From positions 1 to 5,376 of the forward strand of contig SXQV01000103.1 in assembly GCA_005792805.1 (NCBI GenBank): DNA of 5,376 nucleotides, in the 5' to 3' direction. The notes under the pieces were generated by a model, which was not told where the DNA came from, made no database searches, and saw nothing but the letters and a program-made list of their open reading frames with translations. A program made the translations under genes and the position numbers. The DNA is from Methylococcaceae bacterium (lineage in GTDB: Bacteria; Pseudomonadota; Gammaproteobacteria; Methylococcales; Methylococcaceae). The stretch's first letter is position 1. Every line of letters starts with the position of its first letter. Positions 1 through 4,897 of the stretch are shown here, piece after piece.

Positions 1-1
1 G

Positions 2-817
2 ACTTACGCCAGCTACAGCGAATCCAACCGTGCCCCAACGGCGGTCGAATTGAGCTGCGCCAACCCTGAAGAGCCGTGCAGACTACCCAATGCCTTCCTG
101 TCCGATCCGCCATTGAATCAGGTGGTTGCCAAGACAGCGGAAGCGGGCTTTCGCGGTCAGCTCAAGCAACTGCTGTATGGCGGCAACTACGATTGGAGCG
201 CCGGCTACTTCAACACGATCAACAACGATGACATTCTGTTCATCAGCAGCGGTTATATGGCCAACATGGGCTATTTCACCAACGTAGGCGACACGCTGCG
301 GCAAGGTTTGGAACTCAGCCTGAATGCCAGCTATGAGATGGTCCGCTTCGGTTTTAACTACACCTATCTCGACGCCACCTTTCAGACGCCCTTTGTTTCC
401 AACAGCCCCAACAATCCCTACGCAAATGACATGGGCCAAACGTTTGTAAGACCGGGAGACTATATCCCCGGCCTACCCCAGAACATTCTGAAGGCTTACG
501 CCGACTGGATGATTTTTGATGGGTTCACACTTGGTGCCAACCTCAACTACCAGAGCTATCAATACCTTCGAGGAGATGAGGCGAATCAGAATGCGCCGAT
601 TGATGGCTTTGCCCTGGTCAATCTTCTGGCGGAATACCGGTACAGCAAACACTTCGCGGTCTTTGGCCGCTTTGACAACATTTTCAACAACAATTACCAG
701 ACCTTCGGCAACTTTGGCGAGGCACAGGGGGTCTTGGGGGATCAGTACAATAATCCACGGTTCGTCGGGCCGGGAGCTCCCCAGGCGGGTTGGCTAGGCA
801 TCAAGCTCTCGTTGTGA
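2..817 (+). CDS. TonB-dependent outer-membrane receptor, C-terminal part (5' end outside window)
   Basis: The frame is open from the first full codon (base 2) to TGA at 815-817 and gives 271 residues. They read as the last beta-barrel strands of a TonB-dependent receptor: alternating aromatic/polar strands, an RAPTAVEL segment near residues 10-17, NVGDTLRQGLE (about 94-104), the periplasmic turn IPGLPQN (about 155-161), and the near-terminal FDNIFNNNYQTFG (about 224-236), which matches the usual DNLF..Y.TFG signature. Such receptors sit in the outer membrane and use TonB-ExbBD energy to import siderophores, haem, cobalamin, metals or sugars. The plug domain and TonB box are not in the window, so the ligand cannot be assigned. 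Two cysteines seven residues apart (C19 and C26 here) could form a disulfide in an extracellular loop. The protein ends in GIKLSL, with Leu rather than the usual aromatic last residue. An in-frame TTG at base 50 is internal, not the start: coding sequence continues upstream of it. Confidence 0.93.
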   Translation, partial: TYASYSESNRAPTAVELSCANPEEPCRLPNAFLSDPPLNQVVAKTAEAGFRGQLKQLLYGGNYDWSAGYFNTINNDDILFISSGYMANMGYFTNVGDTLRQGLELSLNASYEMVRFGFNYTYLDATFQTPFVSNSPNNPYANDMGQTFVRPGDYIPGLPQNILKAYADWMIFDGFTLGANLNYQSYQYLRGDEANQNAPIDGFALVNLLAEYRYSKHFAVFGRFDNIFNNNYQTFGNFGEAQGVLGDQYNNPRFVGPGAPQAGWLGIKLSL

Positions 818-940
818 CCCCGCAGCAAGGATCTGACCAACTGATCCGCAATCCAGCAACGAGCGCCTGTAGCGCTGGAAAACCTTGGGCAAGGCTTGGC
901 ACCTTGGCGGCTCTGAACCGGCGCTTCATCACAATCAGCC

Positions 941-973
941 TATCCTTATCATAAGAATTACTGATTCGATCAG
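941..973 (+). promoter_or_regulatory. pair of operator-like dyads upstream of the (+) small-RNA candidate
   Basis: Two perfect inverted repeats stand 5 bases apart: CTTAT-C-ATAAG (945-955) and CTGAT-TCG-ATCAG (961-973). Aligned by hand, the 19 bases centred on 950 agree with the classical Fur box at about 10 of 19 positions. That is marginal, but notable beside a TonB receptor. A TATACT (995-1000) further on could be a -10 box, though it has no good -35 at 16-18 bases. TATCAT (947-952) inside the first dyad is another possible -10. The dyads are seen directly; the regulator and promoter activity are inferred. Confidence 0.25.
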
Positions 974-1006
974 CGGGCATTTCTATGTGAAACTTATACT
1001 CAATCT

Positions 1007-1095
1007 CAACAGAACCGACATGGGCGCACTCTTGGTAGAGCCCGCACTCATCGACCGTTCTCCTCCTTCGGCGACCCTCGTGGTCGCTTTTTTTT
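1007..1095 (+). ncRNA. candidate small RNA with exposed anti-Shine-Dalgarno motif
   Basis: This stretch follows a TATACT -10-like box (995-1000), which would place the start near 1007, and ends at an intrinsic terminator. Inside is a hairpin with GGG (1022-1024) pairing CCC (1041-1043) and CTCT (1029-1032) pairing AGAG (1037-1040) around a TGGT loop. A stretch predicted to be single-stranded (1056-1069) then contains CCTCCTT at 1062-1068, identical to the 3' tail of 16S rRNA and complementary to the Shine-Dalgarno sequence AAGGAGG. The terminator stem with T8 follows at once. Length (about 89 nt) and layout fit a trans-acting regulatory RNA of the CUCCUCC-motif kind. It could instead be a processed 3' UTR of the receptor mRNA, or simply a distant terminator. 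The start is uncertain because no strong -35 is visible. Confidence 0.27.
1071..1095 (+). terminator. intrinsic terminator after the receptor gene / (+) RNA candidate
   Basis: A six-base-pair GC-rich stem, GCGACC (1071-1076) with GGTCGC (1082-1087), closes a CTCGT loop and is followed at once by eight T (1088-1095). This is a standard Rho-independent terminator on the + strand. It lies about 254 bases past the receptor stop, which is far for that gene alone and leaves room for a long 3' UTR or a separate short transcript. Confidence 0.8.
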
Positions 1096-1110
1096 GCCCG
1101 TAACCCGCGC

Positions 1111-1143
1111 AAAAAAAATGCCCGCTAACAGGCGGGCTTTTTT
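1111..1143. terminator. strong bidirectional intrinsic terminator
   Basis: A six-base-pair stem, GCCCGC (1120-1125) with GCGGGC (1132-1137), closes a six-base loop. It is flanked by A8 (1111-1118) on the left and T6 (1138-1143) on the right. Read on +, the stem is followed by T6; read on -, it is followed by one A and then T8. It therefore works in both directions and insulates the converging transcripts. With the hairpin at 1071-1095, the + strand has two terminators in tandem. Confidence 0.92.
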
Positions 1144-1286
1144 ATTCTTCTTCTTTTTATTTAGATGGCCAAGAGTCCTGAGACTTCACCGGCCGTTTCA
1201 GCGCTTGTTGTTGTTATTGTCTGCCCTTGCGGGCTTCTCCTCCTCCGATCCATCGGACCCACATTTGGGAATGGTTCCCAAGTGCG
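1111..1286 (-). ncRNA. candidate (-) strand small RNA, about 176 nt
   Basis: Read on the - strand from about 1286, the transcript would contain, in order: a 7+3 base-pair hairpin (1284-1260, TTGGGAA/TTCCCAA plus CAC/GTG); a six-base stem TCCGAT/ATCGGA (1257-1244); a purine run GGAGGAGGAG just after; a short hairpin GCCC-GCAA-GGGC (1234-1223) with a GNRA-type tetraloop; an A-rich linker AATAACAACAACAA, which resembles the AAnAAnAA motif bound by the distal face of Hfq (as in CrcZ-type RNAs); a fourth hairpin (1194-1167, GGCC/GGCC outside, AGTC/GACT inside); a second A-rich linker with AAGAAGAAG; and the strong terminator with T8. A promoter-like pair lies directly upstream. I recognise no known RNA family. 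The rival reading is a relic of a coding or mobile sequence, because a 46-codon open frame overlaps it (1338-1198). Confidence 0.38.
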
Positions 1287-1292
1287 AGGGGT

Positions 1293-1320
1293 AGTCTAAA
1301 GTAATCGGAAAGTGTGTCCA
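1293..1320 (-). promoter_or_regulatory. sigma70-like promoter reading left into the (-) RNA candidate
   Basis: On the - strand, TGGACA (1320-1315) matches the -35 consensus TTGACA at five of six positions. TAGACT (1298-1293) matches TATAAT at four of six, with a 16-base spacer. Transcription would start near 1286, just before the first hairpin of the RNA candidate, and stop at the terminator at 1120-1111. It is the best promoter-like pair I found in the window, but it could be chance or part of a decayed mobile-element end. Confidence 0.42.
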
Positions 1321-1383
1321 GTTTTTTTTGCCTTGCGATCAGGAACTTTCTGAAAATCCAAGAATAGTCCTTAACAAACAGCA

Positions 1384-1415
1384 CCCTAAAACCAGCCCAC
1401 AGGCTGGACTAAGGG
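1384..1415 (-). terminator. probable intrinsic terminator downstream of plsC
   Basis: CCAGCC (1392-1397) and GGCTGG (1402-1407) form a six-base-pair stem around a CACA loop. Outside an internal loop, CCCT (1384-1387) can also pair with AGGG (1412-1415). On the - strand the GC stem is followed by TTTT and then A, so the T tract is short and termination may be partial. It lies about 110 bases past the plsC stop and probably ends the glyQ-glyS-gmhB-plsC message. The stronger terminator at 1111-1137 would catch read-through. Confidence 0.5.
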
Positions 1416-1460
1416 ACGAAACCCGGCATGGCGACCGCTGCGCTGCCCCCCAATGCCACG

Positions 1461-1552
1461 CGAATCGCGGATTCATCCTGCCGCAACCCGGTTAGCCCAA
1501 AATCCGTGCGCTCCACGGATAACCGATCAAAGCCCGGCTGATCCGCGATTCG
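1461..1552. repeat. 12-base inverted repeat straddling the plsC stop
   Basis: CGAATCGCGGAT (1461-1472) and ATCCGCGATTCG (1541-1552) are perfect reverse complements separated by 68 bases. The right arm lies inside the last codons of plsC and the left arm lies downstream of it. A second, inner hairpin (1502-1520) is nested between them. In the plsC mRNA the pair could close a long 3' stem that protects the end from exonucleases. Chance or a remnant of a REP-like repeat is also possible. Confidence 0.4.
1499..1520 (-). terminator. hairpin immediately after plsC, weak terminator candidate
   Basis: ATCCGTG (1502-1508) and CACGGAT (1514-1520) form a perfect seven-base-pair stem around a five-base loop. 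The stem begins only six bases past the plsC stop on the - strand. It is followed by three T and then GGGC, so the T tract is poor. It is more likely a 3' stabilising hairpin or a pause site than a full terminator. Confidence 0.3.
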
Positions 1553-2279
1553 GTCCTTGGCCGGTAATGCCCGCCATGGCCGACTCAATCCACTCTTCGG
1601 CCTGGCGGTTGATGTCAGCCGCGCTGAGCGCCGATCCATCCAGTGCCGGCCCAATACAGATTTCGATAACGCCCGGATACTTCAGAAACCCGTTTTTGCC
1701 CCAAAATTCGCCCGCGTTATGCGCAACGGGAACGACGGGGCAATGCGCACGGTGAGCCAGCATGCCGCCGCTGGAACCATAATGCCCCTTCTCGCCTGGA
1801 GCGACCCGCGTCCCTTCCGGGAACAGTACCACCCAGCGGCCCGCCTCGATGCGGGCCACCCCGTCACGCAGAATCTGCTTCAGCGCCTGTGACCTGGCCT
1901 GCCGGTCGATTGCTATGGGTTCGAGCGTGGCCATCGCCCATCCCCAGACCGGAATACGCAACAACTCCTGCTTGAGGATGAAGACTACGGGTGGAAAGAT
2001 CGCCTGCAAGGCGATGGTTTCAAACGCTGACTGATGCTTGCAAAAAACCAGCCCACCCTGAGCCTCCGGAATCTGCTCACGCCCGGTCACGCGATAGGTC
2101 AGATGACACACATGCTCAAGCATCCAGAGGTTGAAGCGAACCCACAGATTGGCCGCCCCATAGCGCGACTCGAACGAAAACGGCTTCATCAGCAGCATGA
2201 TCGGCCCGAGCAGGAGCGTGGACAGGATCTGACCAGTCAGGTAAATGGCTGAGCGGGCGATGACACCGAAACTAGCCAT
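1527..2279 (-). CDS. plsC: 1-acyl-sn-glycerol-3-phosphate acyltransferase (PlsC/LPLAT family)
   Basis: A 250-residue protein that would transfer an acyl group to lysophosphatidic acid at the inner membrane, giving phosphatidic acid for phospholipid synthesis. A hydrophobic N-terminal segment (about 10-32) suggests a membrane anchor. LPLAT motifs appear in order: KHQSAFE at 81-87 (catalytic His82); the motif II region at about 101-116; PIAIDR at 121-126; FPEGTR at 153-158; PVVPVAHN at 181-188. The canonical HX4D reads HX4E here (Glu87), a substitution I recall in related proteobacterial acyltransferases, so activity is still expected. Length is normal for the family. I chose ATG at 2279-2277: the frame stays open upstream to 2600, but that part only mirrors gmhB in another frame. 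The start overlaps the gmhB stop by 8 bases and has no clear Shine-Dalgarno, pointing to translational coupling. The P. aeruginosa counterpart (PA0005, lptA) sits in the same gene order. The exact acyl preference cannot be read. Confidence 0.93.
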   Translation of the reverse strand: MASFGVIARSAIYLTGQILSTLLLGPIMLLMKPFSFESRYGAANLWVRFNLWMLEHVCHLTYRVTGREQIPEAQGGLVFCKHQSAFETIALQAIFPPVVFILKQELLRIPVWGWAMATLEPIAIDRQARSQALKQILRDGVARIEAGRWVVLFPEGTRVAPGEKGHYGSSGGMLAHRAHCPVVPVAHNAGEFWGKNGFLKYPGVIEICIGPALDGSALSAADINRQAEEWIESAMAGITGQGPNRGSAGL

Positions 2280-2808
2280 GGAGGATATGTTGGGCGGCTT
2301 CATAAAGATTGGAACAGACAGGGATACCCAGTCCGGGATGCCGTGCGAGCGTTCGTTCCCCCTTGCCGGTTTCCACCAGAATAGGAGCAGCACCCACCGA
2401 ACGTGCCGCTTCAAGGTCGCGGAAGGAATCACCCACCGCCGGGATACCCGCCAGATCCACCTGGAAGCGCTCAGCAAATGCGTGAAACAGGCCAGCCCTG
2501 GGTTTGCGGCATTCACAGAAATCCTCCGGCCCGTGCGGACAATGGAAGATCGCCTCGATTCGACCGCCCCGCGACTCAATCGCTGACAGCATACGGTCAT
2601 GTATTCGCTTCAGCGTGGCCTCATCAAAATAGCCACGCGCAATGCCCGACTGATTGGTCAGCACCACGACGCGATAACCTTTCAGAGTCAGTAGCTCGAT
2701 GGCCTCCAGACTGCCGGGAATGGGAACCCACTCATCCGGCGACTTGATGTAGGCATCAGAATCTTCATTAATGACTCCATCGCGGTCGAGAATGACAAAA
2801 CGCTCCAT
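2272..2808 (-). CDS. gmhB: D-glycero-beta-D-manno-heptose-1,7-bisphosphate 7-phosphatase
   Basis: A 178-residue cytoplasmic HAD-superfamily phosphatase. It would remove the 7-phosphate of heptose-1,7-bisphosphate in the ADP-heptose pathway that supplies the LPS inner core. HAD motif I is LDRDGVIN with nucleophile Asp8 and acid/base Asp10. Motif II is TNQSG (51-55). Motif III is the Lys of CRKP (Lys102). Motif IV is VGDSFRD (Asp127 and Asp131). A GmhB-type zinc site is visible as C90-P-H92 and C98-E-C100, with only five residues between His92 and Cys98, a shorter loop than in the E. coli enzyme. I placed the start at ATG 2808-2806: the frame runs open to 2913, but the extra residues overlap glyS and do not resemble the family, whose proteins begin a few residues before the DxD motif. 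The gene starts 13 bases after the glyS stop without a strong Shine-Dalgarno and overlaps plsC by 8 bases. A histidinol-phosphatase role is a less likely alternative for this family. Confidence 0.94.
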   Translation of the reverse strand: MERFVILDRDGVINEDSDAYIKSPDEWVPIPGSLEAIELLTLKGYRVVVLTNQSGIARGYFDEATLKRIHDRMLSAIESRGGRIEAIFHCPHGPEDFCECRKPRAGLFHAFAERFQVDLAGIPAVGDSFRDLEAARSVGAAPILVETGKGERTLARHPGLGIPVCSNLYEAAQHILHG

Positions 2809-2821
2809 GCGGCGGGCCGGT

Positions 2822-4897
2822 TCAGCTCTGTAGCCTGGAAATATCGGCAATATCGAGGAACAGCCCCTCGATGATGCCAAGCAAGCCCAGGCGGTTGCGG
2901 CGCAAGCCGGCATCCTCCGCCATGACCATCACGCCATCGAAGAAGCCATCGACCGGTACCCGCAACTGAGCCAGCCGCCGCAAAGCGTCCGTGTAATCGC
3001 GCTGCTGCAAGCTGGGAAGGATGCTTTCCCGGGCCTGACGCGCCGCTTCCAGCAAGGTCCTTTCAGCCACTTCAACCAAGATCGCAGCGTCGACATTGGC
3101 CACAACCTCCTCTTCGGATTTCTTGAGGATGTTGCGTATCCGCTTATTGGCGGCGGCCAGACTTGCTGCCTCCGGCAAGCGCCGAAATTCCTGCACCGCT
3201 TGCAGGCGCCGCTCGAAATCGACCAGACTGGCCGGCCAGACCGCCAGAACCGCTTCGAACTCGTCGGGCCGATAACCTCGGTCCAGCGAATACCCGCGCA
3301 GCCGCTCAAGCATGAAGGTATGCACGAGTTCCCGCGTCTTGACCGCATCAAAGTCATGGGTGAACTGGGCCAGCGCGGTATCCAGCAACTCCGGCACATC
3401 AAGGTCCAGATCGGCCTCGATAAACAGGCGAATCGCGCCCAGCGCCGCACGGCGGAGCGCATAGGGATCCTTGTCGCCCGTCGGAATCAGGCCGGCGCTG
3501 AAGATGCCGGTTAACGTATCCAGTTTTTCCGCCAGAGCCAGAATCAGGCCGGTGCCGGTAGCTGGCAAGGGACCACCCGATACCTTGGGGAGATATTGCT
3601 CCTCGATGGCGGCGGCAATCTCGGCAGGCTCGCCCTCGGCCAGCGCGTAATAACGGCCCATGGTGCCCTGTAGTTCAGGAAATTCGCCGACCAGGGTGGT
3701 CAGCAGATCTGCCTTGGCCAGCATGGCGGCCCGATCCGCCGCCGCGCTGTCCTGACCCAGCAGGCTGGCAATGCGTTTCGCCAGGGCCCGAACGCGCTGG
3801 TTTTTGTCAAACAGCGAGCCCAGGATTTTCTGGAATGTCACCTGCCCCAACGACTCAACCCGGCTTTCTAGCGTCCGCTTGCGATCCAGATTCCAGAAGA
3901 ACTCCGCATCCGCAAGACGCGGACGCACCACGCGCTCGTTACCCTCGCGCACGGTGTCGAGGCGGGTGCTGTCGAGATTGCTGAAGGTGATGAAATTCGG
4001 CAGCAAGCGGCCCCCGGCATTCTTGACCGGGAAATACTTCTGGTTGTTCTGGATGGTGGTAATCAGTACTTCGGCCGGCAGCGCCAGATAGCGCGCCTCG
4101 ATGCCTCCCAGCACAGGCACCGGCCATTCGACCAGGGCCGTAACTTCATCCAGCAGTTCGGCATCAATGACCGCCTGACCCTGGACGGTAGCGGCGGCCT
4201 CCCCAGCCAACACCTCAACCTTCTGCCTGCGTAATTCGAAGTCGGCAATGACATGCCCTTCGTTCAGCAGCCTGTCCACATATTCACCGGGCGAATTCAG
4301 CGATATTTCGCCGGTGCCGTGAAAGCGATGCCCCCGGGTAACCCGCCCCGTGGCGATCCCCAGAATCTCCGCCTCGATCACGTCATGACCAAACAGCAAC
4401 ACGACCCAATGAACCGGCCGCACGAATTCGGCCATGCCATCGCCCCAGCGCATCCGCTTGGCGATAGGCAATGCCGCCAGTGCCTGACGGAACACTTCGG
4501 GGAGCAGGTTCGCCGCCTGCACGCCCTTGACGGTCTGGCGGACGGCCACCCAGGCCCCCTTGCCGGTTTCCAGCGTAATCAACTGGTCTGCTGTCGCATG
4601 ACAGCTACGCAGAAAGCCTTCCAGCGCTTTACTGGGAGAACCATCCGTCTGGAAGGCGGCATTAGCGGCAGGACCCCGGCGTTCAACTTCCTGATCCGGC
4701 TGCGACACTTGCAGACCCCTGATGACCAGCGCCAAACGGCGCGGCGTCGCATAAGGGAGGATTTCGGCAAACGTGAGGCCAGCCTTCGTCAGCCCGGATT
4801 CAACGTGGCTTTGCAGGGCTCGGCTGAGCGTCAGCAGGGATTTGGGGGGTAATTCCTCGGTGCCCAGTTCAAACAGGACATCACGGCTTTCAGTCAT
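2822..4897 (-). CDS. glyS: glycyl-tRNA synthetase beta subunit
   Basis: A complete 691-residue beta subunit of the heterotetrameric (alpha2beta2) class II glycyl-tRNA synthetase, close to the roughly 689 residues of E. coli GlyS. The alpha subunit makes glycyl-adenylate; the beta subunit supplies most of the tRNA-Gly binding. Visible landmarks are the N-terminal LFELGTEELPP (8-18), TPRRLAL (51-57), RPVHWVV (160-166), TTIQNNQKYFP (280-290), VVRPRLADAEFFW (323-335), the central GDKDPYALRRAALG (474-487), and the C-terminal anticodon-binding part with AAANKRIRNILKKS (581-594), PVDGFFDGVMVM (648-659) and the ending ADISRLQS. ATG at 4897-4895 is supported by family alignment and by its 8-base overlap with the glyQ stop. 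An AAGG lies 11 bases upstream, so translation is probably partly coupled to glyQ. I see no frameshift or truncation. Confidence 0.98.
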   Translation of the reverse strand: MTESRDVLFELGTEELPPKSLLTLSRALQSHVESGLTKAGLTFAEILPYATPRRLALVIRGLQVSQPDQEVERRGPAANAAFQTDGSPSKALEGFLRSCHATADQLITLETGKGAWVAVRQTVKGVQAANLLPEVFRQALAALPIAKRMRWGDGMAEFVRPVHWVVLLFGHDVIEAEILGIATGRVTRGHRFHGTGEISLNSPGEYVDRLLNEGHVIADFELRRQKVEVLAGEAAATVQGQAVIDAELLDEVTALVEWPVPVLGGIEARYLALPAEVLITTIQNNQKYFPVKNAGGRLLPNFITFSNLDSTRLDTVREGNERVVRPRLADAEFFWNLDRKRTLESRVESLGQVTFQKILGSLFDKNQRVRALAKRIASLLGQDSAAADRAAMLAKADLLTTLVGEFPELQGTMGRYYALAEGEPAEIAAAIEEQYLPKVSGGPLPATGTGLILALAEKLDTLTGIFSAGLIPTGDKDPYALRRAALGAIRLFIEADLDLDVPELLDTALAQFTHDFDAVKTRELVHTFMLERLRGYSLDRGYRPDEFEAVLAVWPASLVDFERRLQAVQEFRRLPEAASLAAANKRIRNILKKSEEEVVANVDAAILVEVAERTLLEAARQARESILPSLQQRDYTDALRRLAQLRVPVDGFFDGVMVMAEDAGLRRNRLGLLGIIEGLFLDIADISRLQS

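Larger units (their letters stand above)
818..1526. other. convergent intergenic region rich in hairpins
   Basis: About 710 bases separate the receptor stop from the plsC stop on the opposite strand. I see no complete protein gene with a credible start and ribosome binding site. Bases 818-940 hold only a short hairpin (AGCGC/GCGCT, 862-876) and repeats of CTTGG. Bases 941-1095 and 1111-1320 each look like a small-RNA unit ending in a terminator. Bases 1321-1383 are AT-rich with an uninterrupted T8 (1322-1329) and no GC-rich stem directly before it. Bases 1384-1526 hold two hairpins suited to ending the plsC transcript and one arm of a 12-base inverted repeat. Small reading frames exist on both strands, but none has convincing start signals. 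Confidence 0.8.

Noticed and set aside
801..1112. A 103-codon - strand frame across the region after the receptor
   Set aside because: It starts with TTG, runs through the terminator hairpins, is Arg-rich at the start and antisense to the receptor stop; no family resemblance and no ribosome binding site.
1094..1294. A 66-codon + strand frame with Phe and Leu runs
   Set aside because: Its start lies in the T8 of one terminator and it runs through the next; the Phe run is just the translated T/C tract.
1322..1329. T8 tract as a + strand terminator
   Set aside because: Only a three-base-pair stem (GGA/TCC) could form directly before it; the nearest good hairpin ends about 38 bases upstream.
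2280..2600. Upstream extension of plsC by 107 codons
   Set aside because: It reads gmhB out of frame and lacks LPLAT similarity; ATG at 2279 gives the usual family length and N-terminus.
2809..2913. Upstream extension of gmhB by 35 codons
   Set aside because: It overlaps the 3' end of glyS and does not resemble GmhB; family proteins start just before the DxD motif.
2929..3462. A 177-codon second frame on the - strand
   Set aside because: It is inside glyS in a different frame, with composition (Arg/Trp/Ser-rich) typical of a shifted frame.
4253..4852. A long (199-codon) open frame on the + strand
   Set aside because: It lies wholly antisense to glyS, which matches its family end to end; the frame is a by-product of GC-rich codon use.
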